From Lachnospiraceae bacterium AC2031 (lineage in GTDB: Bacteria; Bacillota; Clostridia; Lachnospirales; Lachnospiraceae): DNA of 64,000 nucleotides. Position numbers and translations under genes: made by a program. Below the pieces are notes generated by a model that was not told the DNA's origin, did not search any database, and saw only the letters and a list, made by a program, of their open reading frames with translations. This document shows, piece by piece, positions 27,834-36,720 of this stretch. The DNA is taken from positions 1,852,501-1,916,500 of the forward strand of contig JIAB01000001.1 of the NCBI GenBank assembly GCA_000687975.1, read 5' to 3'. Each line of letters opens with the position of its first letter. Position 1 is the stretch's first letter.

Positions 27834-28775
27834 ATGAAGTTTTGTACAATGTGTGGGCAGCAGATAGACGATAACATGCCTTTCTGTCCATATTGTGGAG
27901 CCCCACAGCAGACTGCACCGCAGCCACAGCAGGCGGCACCGCAGCCACAGCAGGTGGCACCACAGCCACAGCAGGCAGCACCGCAGCCACAGCAGGCAGC
28001 ACCACAGCCACAGCAGGCAGCACCGCAGCCACAGCAGGCAGCACCGCAGCCACAGCAGGCGGCATCACAGCCACAGCAGGCAGCACCACAGCCACAGCAG
28101 GCGGCATCACAGCCACAGCAGGCAGCACCGCAGCCACAGCAGGCAGCACCACAGCAGCAACCACCACAGTTTGGTCAGTATCAGACACCACCTCCTATGC
28201 AGGCTGGGTTTGGTGGACCAGGACCTAAGGCTCCAAAGAAGCCACTTGATAAGAAGATTTTATTCATTATTATCGGAGCCGTAGCATTTATACTTGTTGT
28301 TATAGGTATTATATGTGGACTCTCAGGCAGAAGAGGAGCTGGCAGCTATAAAGGAGCTGTTGAGAAACTCTTCAATGCGTTAGCTGATGGTAGTGCCAAG
28401 AAGACAGTTCATATCATGATGCCAGCAGAACTTGAGAAGGCTGCTGACAAGGAACTGAAGGGTGGTGAGCTTGAGTATCTGGGCTATGACAGTATGCAGG
28501 ACTTCATTGATGATATGTACAGCACTGAACTTGATAAAGATATGCAATTCCAGAATGTTGAGATAACAGATAAGGATAAGCTTTCTAAGGATGAGCTCGA
28601 AGAAATCGAGGAACAGTGCAGTGATGAGATGGGATGTGACATCAAGGTCAAAGAAGCTTACGAACTTGAGATCGAGTACGAGTACCGTGAAAAGGGCGAT
28701 AAGAAGTGGCATGATGATTACATGGAGATGACAGCCTATAAGGTTGGCGGAAGATGGTACATATTCCCTTGGTAA
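27834..28775 (+). CDS. Zinc-ribbon membrane protein with PQPQQAA repeats
   Basis: The 313-residue protein begins with a zinc ribbon (CTMCG...CPYCGAP, residues 4-23). It continues with 11 copies of a Gln/Pro/Ala heptad (about 28-104), then one membrane helix (about 143-162) and a C-terminal domain of about 150 residues with alternating helices and strands. The topology places the ribbon and repeats inside and the last domain outside. The function is unknown; similar zinc-ribbon/one-helix proteins are common in Lachnospiraceae. It is probably co-transcribed with hpf. Confidence 0.8.
   Translation: MKFCTMCGQQIDDNMPFCPYCGAPQQTAPQPQQAAPQPQQVAPQPQQAAPQPQQAAPQPQQAAPQPQQAAPQPQQAASQPQQAAPQPQQAASQPQQAAPQPQQAAPQQQPPQFGQYQTPPPMQAGFGGPGPKAPKKPLDKKILFIIIGAVAFILVVIGIICGLSGRRGAGSYKGAVEKLFNALADGSAKKTVHIMMPAELEKAADKELKGGELEYLGYDSMQDFIDDMYSTELDKDMQFQNVEITDKDKLSKDELEEIEEQCSDEMGCDIKVKEAYELEIEYEYREKGDKKWHDDYMEMTAYKVGGRWYIFPW
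27915..28145 (+). repeat. 21-bp tandem repeats coding for PQPQQAA
   Basis: Eleven in-frame 21-bp units of the type GCACCGCAGCCACAGCAGGC vary mainly at third positions (CCG/CCA) and by P to S changes. Perfect framing and near identity suggest recent expansion and likely length variation between strains. Confidence 0.92.
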
Positions 28776-28793
28776 AAACTGATAAGTAATATT

Positions 28794-28834
28794 AAATGTG
28801 TCACAGAGATGAAAACTCTGTGGCACATTTTTTA
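28794..28834 (+). terminator. Terminator of the hpf transcript
   Basis: The stem AAATGTGTCACAGAG / CTCTGTGGCACATTT has one mismatch and is followed by T. Confidence 0.9.
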
Positions 28835-28849
28835 ATTTTCGAAAAAACA

Positions 28850-28878
28850 TTGCTAGAATAAGGCATTAGTGGTATAGT
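28850..28878 (+). promoter_or_regulatory. Promoter of secA
   Basis: TTGCTA (28850-28855) and TATAGT (28873-28878) have a 17-base spacer and an extended -10 TGG. Confidence 0.75.
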
Positions 28879-28926
28879 ATTGAGATGGCTAACCGCCTAT
28901 TGATTTCTATATTTTGGAGGAAAAAC

Positions 28927-31680
28927 ATGTTTCTAACGGACAAGATTTTCGGAACATATAGTGACCGAGAATTAAAAAAGATAGATAAGACTGTTGATGC
29001 GGTTATGGCTCTTGAAGATAAGTACAGTCAGGAGAACTATACCGATGAACAGCTTAGGGCTAAAACAGAGGAGTTTAAAGCTGCTCTTGCAGATGGCAAG
29101 ACTTTAGATGATATCTTAGTTGATGCATTTGCAGTAGTTAGAGAGGCTGCCTGGAGAGTTCTAGGCATGCGTCCATATAGAGTACAGGTAATTGGTGGAC
29201 TTATTCTACATCAGGGACGTCTCGCTGAGATGAAGACTGGTGAAGGTAAGACTCTTGTTTCAACAATGCCTGCATACCTGAATGCTCTTGAGGGAAAGGG
29301 CGTGCATATCGTTACTGTTAACGATTACCTGGCACAGCGTGACTCAGAGTGGATGGGTCGTGTACATGAGTTCCTTGGTCTGAAGGTTGCTTATATTCTT
29401 CAGAGCTTTAAGAAGGAAGAGCGTAAAGCAGCTTATGAAGCTGATATTACATATATTACAAATAACGAGCTCGGTTTCGATTACCTGAGAGATAACATGG
29501 TTACATATAAGGATCAGCTGGTTCAGCGTGGTCTCCACTATGCTATCATCGATGAGATTGACTCGATCCTTATCGACGAGGCTAGAACACCACTTATCAT
29601 TTCTGGTAGAGGCGGAAAACCAACAGAGCTTTATAAGATCTGCGATAATCTGGCTAAGAGAATGCAGAGAGGTACTGCATCTACAGAGATTACAAAGGCT
29701 CAGGCTATTATGGGCGAGCAGGTTCAGGAGGATGGAGATTATCTTGTAAACGAGAAGGATAACTTCATTGTATTTACTGAGCAGGGTGTTAAGCAGATAG
29801 AGAATTATCTGGATATCACTAATCTGACAGATCCAGAGCATCTGGACGAATATCACTGTATGCTGCAGGCTGTTCGTGCTCATGCTCTTATGCATAGAGA
29901 TAAGGACTACATCGTTAAGGATAACGAGGTTCTGATCGTTGATGAGTTTACTGGCCGTGTAATGCCTGGACGTCGTTTCAGTGATGGTCTTCATCAGGCA
30001 CTGGAGGCTAAGGAAGGCGTTAAGGTTAATAGAGAGAATAAGACTCTTGCTACTATTACATTCCAGAACTTCTTCAATAAGTATGATAAGAAGGCTGGTA
30101 TGACTGGTACAGCTCAGACAGAGGAAACAGAGTTCCGTGAAATCTACGGAATGGACGTTGTTGTTATTCCTCCTAACAGACCAGTTGCAAGAAATGATAT
30201 GGAAGACAGTCTCTATGCAACTAAAGAGGACAAGTACAATGCTATTGTAGCTGCTACTATCGCAGCACATGAGAAGAAGCAGCCTGTCCTTGTAGGTACA
30301 GCAAATATTGAAGTATCTGAGACTCTCAGCAAGATGCTGAAGAAGAAGGGTATTAAGCATAATGTCCTCAATGCTAAGTTCCATGATAAGGAAGCTGAGA
30401 TCGTTGCTGAGGCAGGACGTCTTGGAGCAGTTACTATTGCTACTAACATGGCCGGCCGTGGTACCGATATCGTTCTCGGTGGTAACCCAGAGAAGATGGC
30501 TGAGCATATTCTTAAGGAAGAAGGCATTGAGTTCGAGTCCGCTACTGATGAAGAAAGAAAGACTGCTCTTAAGAAAGCAAAAGAAATCTCTGCTGCAGAA
30601 GCTGCTGAGGTTAAGGAAATAGGTGGTCTTAAGGTTATCGGTTCTGAGAGACATGAGTCAAGACGTATTGATAACCAGCTCCGTGGTCGTTCAGGACGTC
30701 AGGGAGACCCAGGTGAGTCAAAGTTCTATCTTTCACTTGAGGATGATCTTCTTAGACTCTTTGGTGCTGAGAGAACTATGGAAACACTAAAGAGACTCAG
30801 TGGAGACGATGGTGGTGAGATTGTAGAGAACCGCATGGTTTCTAAGGGTATTGAGACCGCACAGAAGAGAATTGAGTCAAACCACTATGGTATAAGAAAG
30901 AGCCTTCTCGAGTTCGACCAGGTAAACAATGAGCAGAGAGAAATCATTTACGAAGAGAGACGTCGTGTTCTTGATGGTGAGGATATGCACGAGACTGTTC
31001 GTGAGATGCTCAGTGAGACTATTGGTAAGACTATAGATAAGTTCATTTCAAATGAAATCGATCCTGAGGAGTGGGATGTTAAGGCAATGGCTAAAGAGCT
31101 TGCTCAGTCAATGCCACCTCAGAAGACAGATAATAGAATAGATATTAAGCCAACTGAAGCAGAGCTTAACAAGGGCGATGCTGCAGGCTACAGAGATAGA
31201 ATTGTAACGGCTGCTCTTGCTGCATTTGAGGAATTCTGTGATGCAGTATATGAGAATCCTGAACAGCTTCACGACTTTGAGCGTAAGATGATTCTTCAGG
31301 CTGTAGATGAGAGATGGATGGAGCAGATCGATGACATGGAACAGCTCCGTCAGGGTATTGGCTTACAGGGCTATGGTAACAGAGATCCAGTAGTTGAGTA
31401 CAAGCTTGCTGGTTTTGATATGTTCAACGATATGATTGCTTCAATACGTGAGAGAGTTGCATTTAACATGACTCACTATATTCCTAAGCCAAAGGAAGAA
31501 GCAGTTAGAGAACAGGTTGCCAAGGAAACTGGAACTAATAAGGATGACAGCGTAAAGCAGGGACCAAAGGTTAATAAGCAGAAGAAGATTAACCGAAATG
31601 ACCTCTGTCCATGTGGTTCAGGCAAGAAGTATAAGAATTGCCACCTTCCACTTGGCGGCTGGGATGGTCCAGTTAAATAA
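28927..31680 (+). CDS. secA: Preprotein translocase ATPase SecA
   Basis: The 917-residue motor drives secretory proteins through SecYEG. Walker A MKTGEGKT is near residue 101, the DEAD-type motif DEIDSILIDEAR near 208-219, and motif VI region QLRGRSGRQGDPG near 595-607. The zinc-binding SEC-C tail CPCGSGKKYKNCH for SecB or membrane contact is at the end. GGAGG lies just before ATG 28927. The in-frame ATG at 28885 lies upstream of this site and is rejected. Codon use is strongly biased, as in highly expressed genes. prfB follows after nine bases. Confidence 0.97.
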   Translation: MFLTDKIFGTYSDRELKKIDKTVDAVMALEDKYSQENYTDEQLRAKTEEFKAALADGKTLDDILVDAFAVVREAAWRVLGMRPYRVQVIGGLILHQGRLAEMKTGEGKTLVSTMPAYLNALEGKGVHIVTVNDYLAQRDSEWMGRVHEFLGLKVAYILQSFKKEERKAAYEADITYITNNELGFDYLRDNMVTYKDQLVQRGLHYAIIDEIDSILIDEARTPLIISGRGGKPTELYKICDNLAKRMQRGTASTEITKAQAIMGEQVQEDGDYLVNEKDNFIVFTEQGVKQIENYLDITNLTDPEHLDEYHCMLQAVRAHALMHRDKDYIVKDNEVLIVDEFTGRVMPGRRFSDGLHQALEAKEGVKVNRENKTLATITFQNFFNKYDKKAGMTGTAQTEETEFREIYGMDVVVIPPNRPVARNDMEDSLYATKEDKYNAIVAATIAAHEKKQPVLVGTANIEVSETLSKMLKKKGIKHNVLNAKFHDKEAEIVAEAGRLGAVTIATNMAGRGTDIVLGGNPEKMAEHILKEEGIEFESATDEERKTALKKAKEISAAEAAEVKEIGGLKVIGSERHESRRIDNQLRGRSGRQGDPGESKFYLSLEDDLLRLFGAERTMETLKRLSGDDGGEIVENRMVSKGIETAQKRIESNHYGIRKSLLEFDQVNNEQREIIYEERRRVLDGEDMHETVREMLSETIGKTIDKFISNEIDPEEWDVKAMAKELAQSMPPQKTDNRIDIKPTEAELNKGDAAGYRDRIVTAALAAFEEFCDAVYENPEQLHDFERKMILQAVDERWMEQIDDMEQLRQGIGLQGYGNRDPVVEYKLAGFDMFNDMIASIRERVAFNMTHYIPKPKEEAVREQVAKETGTNKDDSVKQGPKVNKQKKINRNDLCPCGSGKKYKNCHLPLGGWDGPVK

Positions 31681-31689
31681 GGAAAACTT

Positions 31690-32805
31690 ATGCTAGAATT
31701 AGACGAGTATAAGCTTGAACTTCAGAAATATAGAAACCCCCTAGAAGAAGTTAAAGCTTCACTTGATATTGAAGGAAAAGAAAAAAGAATAGCTGAGCTG
31801 GATGCGGCTATGGCTGAGCCAGGATTTTGGGATGATGTTGAAAGATCAGGCCAGATAATGAAGGAAATCAAAGGTCTTAAGGGTACGCTGGAGATGTATG
31901 AAAGTATCCGTCAGGACTTTGAAGATCTGGAGACAATGATTGAGATGGCTGAAGAGGATTCGGACGACGACCTGGTTACTGAAACTGGAGAGATGCTTCG
32001 TAGCTTCACTAAGCGTTTCGAGGATTTCCGTATTGAAACCCTTCTTTCTGGAGAGTTTGACGCTAATGACTGTACAGTAAAGATAAATGCTGGAACTGGT
32101 GGAACTGAGGCCTGCGACTGGACTAGTATGGTATACCGTATGTATTCCCGTTGGGCTGAACGTCATGGATTTACCATTACAGTTCTTGATCTTCTGGATG
32201 GTGATGAAGCTGGTATCAAGACAGTAACCTTCCAGGTTAGCGGCTATCATGCTTATGGCTATATGAAGTCTGAGCATGGAGTGCACAGACTGGTCAGGAT
32301 ATCGCCATTTAATGCAAATGGAAAACGGCAGACGTCATTTTGCGCCGTAGAAGTATTGCCAGTCATTGACGACACTATAGAGATTGAGGTTCCGGATGAC
32401 GATATAAGAATTGATACTTATAGAGCCAGCGGAGCAGGCGGTCAGCATATTAATAAGACATCTTCTGCAATTCGTATTACACATATTCCTACAGGAATCG
32501 TGGTACAGTGTCAGAACGAAAGAAGTCAGCATCAGAACAAGGATCAGGCAATGAAAATGCTGAAGTCTAAGCTCTTCCTTTTGAAAGAGCAGGAAAATGC
32601 TGAGAAAATGTCAGATATTAAGGGCGAGGCTTTTGAAAATGGATTCGGAAGTCATATCAGATCCTATTTCCTGCAGCCATATACTCTTGTAAAGGATTCA
32701 AGAACCGGCGCAGAAAATGGAGATGCTTACAGAGTGCTGGATGGAGATATTGATCTCTTCATCAATGCATATCTGGTATGGAAGGCAGCAGGCCCAGAGG
32801 AATAA
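31690..32805 (+). CDS. prfB: Peptide chain release factor 2
   Basis: The 371-residue factor ends translation at UGA and UAA. The stop-recognition tripeptide SPF is near residue 205 and the catalytic GGQ near residue 250. Unlike in many bacteria the gene is one continuous frame. At the place of the usual programmed +1 frameshift (CTT TGA) the sequence reads CTT GAT, with no internal stop. The secA-prfB order is common in Firmicutes. A weak hairpin AATGAG...CTCATT follows. Confidence 0.97.
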   Translation: MLELDEYKLELQKYRNPLEEVKASLDIEGKEKRIAELDAAMAEPGFWDDVERSGQIMKEIKGLKGTLEMYESIRQDFEDLETMIEMAEEDSDDDLVTETGEMLRSFTKRFEDFRIETLLSGEFDANDCTVKINAGTGGTEACDWTSMVYRMYSRWAERHGFTITVLDLLDGDEAGIKTVTFQVSGYHAYGYMKSEHGVHRLVRISPFNANGKRQTSFCAVEVLPVIDDTIEIEVPDDDIRIDTYRASGAGGQHINKTSSAIRITHIPTGIVVQCQNERSQHQNKDQAMKMLKSKLFLLKEQENAEKMSDIKGEAFENGFGSHIRSYFLQPYTLVKDSRTGAENGDAYRVLDGDIDLFINAYLVWKAAGPEE

Positions 32806-32853
32806 AAATGAGCCGAATCGACTCATTAAGAATATATAAAAGAGGATAGAAGT

Positions 32854-34074
32854 ATGATAAACGTAGCAATTCTTGGATATGGAACAGTTGGTTCTGGAGT
32901 TTTTAAGATCATCAATGAGAATAATTCCCATATCTCACGTCGTGCAGGTGATGATGTAAAGGTTAAGTATGTGCTTGATCTTAGAGATTTCCCTGGAGAT
33001 CCTGTAGAGGATATCCTTGTACACGATGTTGATATTATCATGAACGATGAGACAGTTGATGTTGTCGTTGAAGTAATGGGTGGTGTTGAGCCTGCATATA
33101 CATTTGTTAAGAGAGCTCTTGAAGCTGGTAAGAGTGCTTGTACTTCTAATAAGGAATTAGTTGCAAAGCATGGTGTTGAGCTTCTTCAGATCGCAAGAGA
33201 CAACAATGTAAACTTCTTCTTTGAGGCATCTGTTGGCGGTGGTATCCCTATCATTCGTCCACTTATTGAGTGTCTCACAGTTGATCATATTGAAGAGATT
33301 CAGGGTATCATGAACGGTACAACTAACTACATCCTTACAAAGATGGAGGATGAGGGTGCTGATTTCGATACAGTTCTTAAGGATGCTCAGGATAAGGGTT
33401 ATGCTGAGAGAAATCCAGAGGCTGATATCGAGGGTTATGATGCATGCCGTAAGATTGCTATCCTTACATCACTTGCTTATGAGAAGCAGGTTGATTTCGA
33501 AGATATCTATACAGAGGGAATCACAAAGATCACAACCGCTGATTTTGATTACATGAAGAAGATTGGTGCTTCAATCAAGCTTCTTGGTATGGCTCGTAAG
33601 GACGATGGAGTTACATATTCTATGGTTGCTCCTTTCGTAGTATATAATGATAATCCACTTTACAACGTTAAGGACGTATTCAATGCAATCCTCGTTAAGG
33701 GCGATATGCTTGGTGAGGTTATGTTCTATGGTAAGGGCGCTGGTAGTCTTCCAACTGCAAGTGCTGTAGTATCTGACGTTGTAGATGCAGTTAAGAGACA
33801 GGGTTATACAGAAAAGATCTTCTGGAATGATACTAAGAGAATTCTTGGTACAGTTGATGCCTTTACTACACCTTACTTTGTAAGAGTAGGTCTTGGTGGT
33901 GAGGACGCTGCTTCTGTAAAGGCTGCTGTAGAATCCCATTTTGGTAATGTGGAATATATTGACGGTGTTAAGAGTGATGAGGTTGCATTTATCACTAAGG
34001 TTATGTCTGGTTCTGAGTATGATAAGGCTGCAGAGGGACTTAACGTAGTTAGCCGTATTCGTGTTAGTAAATAA
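32854..34074 (+). CDS. hom: Homoserine dehydrogenase
   Basis: The 406-residue enzyme reduces aspartate semialdehyde to homoserine for threonine and methionine synthesis. It has a Rossmann start ILGYGTVGSGV, catalytic-domain motif GIMNGTTNYIL and the YAERNPEADIEGYDA region. The last 80 residues (from about PYFVRVGL) look like a feedback-sensing ACT domain. lysC lies 56 bases downstream after a perfect ATGTGAT/ATCACAT hairpin with no T run, so partial read-through into lysC is likely. Confidence 0.95.
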   Translation: MINVAILGYGTVGSGVFKIINENNSHISRRAGDDVKVKYVLDLRDFPGDPVEDILVHDVDIIMNDETVDVVVEVMGGVEPAYTFVKRALEAGKSACTSNKELVAKHGVELLQIARDNNVNFFFEASVGGGIPIIRPLIECLTVDHIEEIQGIMNGTTNYILTKMEDEGADFDTVLKDAQDKGYAERNPEADIEGYDACRKIAILTSLAYEKQVDFEDIYTEGITKITTADFDYMKKIGASIKLLGMARKDDGVTYSMVAPFVVYNDNPLYNVKDVFNAILVKGDMLGEVMFYGKGAGSLPTASAVVSDVVDAVKRQGYTEKIFWNDTKRILGTVDAFTTPYFVRVGLGGEDAASVKAAVESHFGNVEYIDGVKSDEVAFITKVMSGSEYDKAAEGLNVVSRIRVSK

Positions 34075-34130
34075 ATGTGATCTCAGCATCACATTGTTTG
34101 GGGGAGAAATAAATTCAGGAGGCATGAAAA

Positions 34131-35333
34131 ATGCTAATAGTTAAGAAGTTCGGTGGTACTTCGGTAGGAAACCGCGACCGTATATTTAACGTGGCGAACC
34201 GATGCATCGAGGATTACAAAAAGGGAAATGATGTAGTTGTAGTTCTTTCTGCTATGGGTAAGTACACAGATGTACTTATCGATATGGCAAAGGAGATCAA
34301 CCCAAATCCTCCAAAGAGAGAAATGGATATGATCCTGACTACAGGTGAGCAGCAGTCTGTTGCGCTTATGTCCATGGCAATGGCTTCTCTCGGAGTTCCA
34401 GCTGTTTCTCTGAATGCTTACCAGGTTGCTATGCACACAACTAGTGTTTACAGCAATGCGCGTCTCAAGAGAATCGATACAGAGCGTATCAGAAATGAGC
34501 TGGAGCAACACAAGATTGTTATCGTAACAGGATTCCAGGGTGTTAATAAGTATGATGATTATACAACCCTTGGACGTGGAGGAAGCGATACTACTGCAGT
34601 TGCTATCGCTGCTGCGCTTCATGCAGATAAATGTGAAATCTATACCGACGTTGACGGTGTTTACACAGCAGACCCAAGAAAGGTTCCTGGAGCTCGTAAG
34701 CTTGATCAGGTAACTTATGATGAGATGCTGGAGCTGGCAACTCTTGGAGCGGGAGTACTTCACAACCGTTCAGTAGAGCTTGCAAAGAAATATGGCGTAC
34801 GTCTTGTTGTACGCAGCAGTTTAAATACTAATGAAGGAACCGTCGTAAGGGAGGGAACTAAGATGGAAAAGATGATAGTAAGCGGTGTTGCAGCCGATAC
34901 AGATGCAGCTAGAGTTGCTGTAATAGGTCTTAAGGATGAGCCAGGAGTAGCATTTAAGCTTTTCAATGCACTTGCAAAGCAGAATATTAATATAGATATG
35001 ATTCTCCAGTCAATTGGACGTCATGGCAAGAAGGATATCTCCTTCACATGTACAGATGAGGATGCAGATGTTGCTAAGCAGATCATCGAGGATCAGATGG
35101 ATTTTGAAGAGATCGATGTAGATAAGGGTGTTTCAAAGGTATCTATCGTAGGTGCAGGAATGCAGACAAATGCAGGTGTTGCAGCTAAGATGTTCGAAGC
35201 TCTTTATGATGCTAACATCAATATTCGTATGATTTCAACATCAGAGATCAGAGTTACTGTTCTTATCAACGAGAAGAATACTGAGCGTGCTATGAACGCT
35301 ATTCATGATAAGTTCAATCTTGGAAATGAGTAA
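34131..35333 (+). CDS. lysC: Aspartate kinase
   Basis: The 400-residue enzyme carries out the first step of the aspartate amino-acid pathway. The N-terminal KFGGTSVGNRDRI, TTLGRGGSDTTAVA and DVDGVYTADPR are kinase signatures. Two ACT domains at about 265-400 (VAVIGLKDEPGVAFKLF and VSIVGAGMQTNAGVAAKMF) provide allosteric control. AGGAGG stands eight bases before ATG 34131. Together with hom it gives the route to homoserine. Confidence 0.96.
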   Translation: MLIVKKFGGTSVGNRDRIFNVANRCIEDYKKGNDVVVVLSAMGKYTDVLIDMAKEINPNPPKREMDMILTTGEQQSVALMSMAMASLGVPAVSLNAYQVAMHTTSVYSNARLKRIDTERIRNELEQHKIVIVTGFQGVNKYDDYTTLGRGGSDTTAVAIAAALHADKCEIYTDVDGVYTADPRKVPGARKLDQVTYDEMLELATLGAGVLHNRSVELAKKYGVRLVVRSSLNTNEGTVVREGTKMEKMIVSGVAADTDAARVAVIGLKDEPGVAFKLFNALAKQNINIDMILQSIGRHGKKDISFTCTDEDADVAKQIIEDQMDFEEIDVDKGVSKVSIVGAGMQTNAGVAAKMFEALYDANINIRMISTSEIRVTVLINEKNTERAMNAIHDKFNLGNE

Positions 35334-35341
35334 TTGTTTAT

Positions 35342-35375
35342 AAGTCACGAGATTTTCAGTCTCGTGACTTTTATA
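35342..35375 (+). terminator. Terminator of lysC
   Basis: The perfect 11-bp stem AAGTCACGAGA / TCTCGTGACTT is followed by a T-rich tract. Confidence 0.85.
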
Positions 35376-35390
35376 TGTGGGTGGTTTGTT

Positions 35391-36635
35391 ATGAAGAAAA
35401 GAATAAATGTATTATCATATATTGTTGTTTTAATTCTATTTATTGCTGTTATAGCATCTTCTGTAGAGGTTTTTGCATCTAATACAGAACCGACAGATAC
35501 TCCAGCTGAGACACAGACAGAAGCTCCAACAGAGGCTGAGACTACAAGTGATGGTCGAAGAGTGAGAGATGACTCGGATATAGTTCATACTGTTGATGAG
35601 ATTGCTACTGAGGCCGCAACTGAAGCCGCAACTGAGGCTCCTGCTGTAACTCCTTCCTATACTCCAAAGAGTAATAATTCGAAGAAGACAACACAGGCCA
35701 CAACAGAAGCTACAACAGAGGCAACCACTGAGGCTACAACGGAAGCTACAACGGAAGCAACCACTGAGGCTACAACGGAAGCTACGACGGAAGCAACCAC
35801 TGAGGCTACAACAGAAGCCACAACAGAGGCAACCACTGAGGCTACAACGGAAGTAACAACAGAGGTTACCACTGAAGCTGTAAATACTACAGAAACAGGT
35901 TCATCTAGTTCTGCTATGGATTTCATTAAGGATAACTGGATTATTCTGGTTGCTGGTCTGGCAGTTTTACTCGGTATTATTATTGCGGTTGTAGTGAAGA
36001 AGAGAAAAGAGGCAGCCAGTGCTGCTGCATATAGGGAAGCTACAGCTAAAAGAGCTGAGGAAATGAAAAAGAGAACTCAGGGTGCAAGTACACAGAAGAA
36101 AGATACTACTGAGGTATTAGCTAAAAAGCCTGAAAAGAAGGATACAACAGAGATTCTCGCAAAGAAGCCTGAAAAGAAAGGCACAACAGAGATTCTTGCA
36201 AAGAAACCTGAGCCAGAAGAGGATCTGGAACCAGAGATTGAACCTGAGAAGGAAGAGGCAGCTGAGGCAAGAAAGAAGATGACGGATGTTCTTGTTGGTT
36301 CTGAATCTTCATATTACGTTAAAGCTGGTGTGACTTCAGGTGTTCCACTTATTATCGAAGTATATAGAGATGGATTCCTTCAGAAGAAACTGAATGCAAG
36401 AATCAATGAAAGTGCTATTCTTGGTAGCGATGAAAGCTGCGATATAGTTATAAAGAATGATGCTTTCGCAAAGAAACATCTTGCTATAGATTATTCTGAT
36501 GGTTCATTCTATGTTCAGGACTTAGACACAGAAACAGGTTCACTATTAAATGGTGTAGGTTTTGATGGTTCTGTGGAACTGGAAAAAGATGATGAAGTAA
36601 ATATTGGTAATCTTGATCTGATATTTAACTGGTAA
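35391..36635 (+). CDS. Membrane protein with TTEA repeats and cytoplasmic FHA domain
   Basis: The 414-residue protein has an N-terminal signal or anchor segment, an outside region with Thr/Glu/Ala repeats, and a membrane helix (WIILVAGLAVLLGIIIAVVV, near residues 181-200). A basic stretch and three 13-residue repeats of the type KKDTTEVLAKKPE follow, then a C-terminal FHA domain (about 320-414). FHA domains bind phosphothreonine; here the usual GR and S..H residues read GS and A..H, so binding may be weakened. TTEVL/TTEIL repeats resemble the phospho-motif of GarA. The start with GGGTGG upstream is preferred to the TTG at 35334. The function is unknown. Confidence 0.8.
   Translation: MKKRINVLSYIVVLILFIAVIASSVEVFASNTEPTDTPAETQTEAPTEAETTSDGRRVRDDSDIVHTVDEIATEAATEAATEAPAVTPSYTPKSNNSKKTTQATTEATTEATTEATTEATTEATTEATTEATTEATTEATTEATTEATTEATTEVTTEVTTEAVNTTETGSSSSAMDFIKDNWIILVAGLAVLLGIIIAVVVKKRKEAASAAAYREATAKRAEEMKKRTQGASTQKKDTTEVLAKKPEKKDTTEILAKKPEKKGTTEILAKKPEPEEDLEPEIEPEKEEAAEARKKMTDVLVGSESSYYVKAGVTSGVPLIIEVYRDGFLQKKLNARINESAILGSDESCDIVIKNDAFAKKHLAIDYSDGSFYVQDLDTETGSLLNGVGFDGSVELEKDDEVNIGNLDLIFNW
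35697..35876 (+). repeat. 12-bp tandem repeats coding for ATTE
   Basis: Fifteen in-frame 12-bp units such as GCTACAACGGAA show a higher order of three units (36 bp). They encode a Thr-rich extracellular stalk probably variable in length. Confidence 0.93.
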
Positions 36636-36640
36636 TATTA

Positions 36641-36696
36641 AAAAGAGTTGAGAGTCAAATGACACACAAGTTCATTTGCTTCTCAACTCTTTTTTT
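36641..36696. terminator. Bidirectional terminator between convergent genes
   Basis: AAAAAGAGTTGAGA and TCTCAACTCTTTTTTT form a 14-bp stem closing a 27-base loop. It serves the FHA gene and the minus-strand aminotransferase. Confidence 0.8.
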
Positions 36697-36720
36697 ATTT
36701 AGCTAATCTTATCTCGAGTT

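Noticed and set aside
27915-28145. Regular 21-bp repeats as a CRISPR array
   Set aside because: Units are contiguous without spacers, stay in frame and encode PQPQQAA in a larger protein.
29344-30654. 436-codon open frame on the minus strand opposite secA
   Set aside because: It is a codon-usage shadow of secA: its composition is Leu/Ile/Ser/Cys-rich without domains and it overlaps a certain gene entirely.
35697-35876. 12-bp repeats as a satellite or CRISPR-like array
   Set aside because: They are in-frame ATTE codons within the FHA protein and have no spacers.
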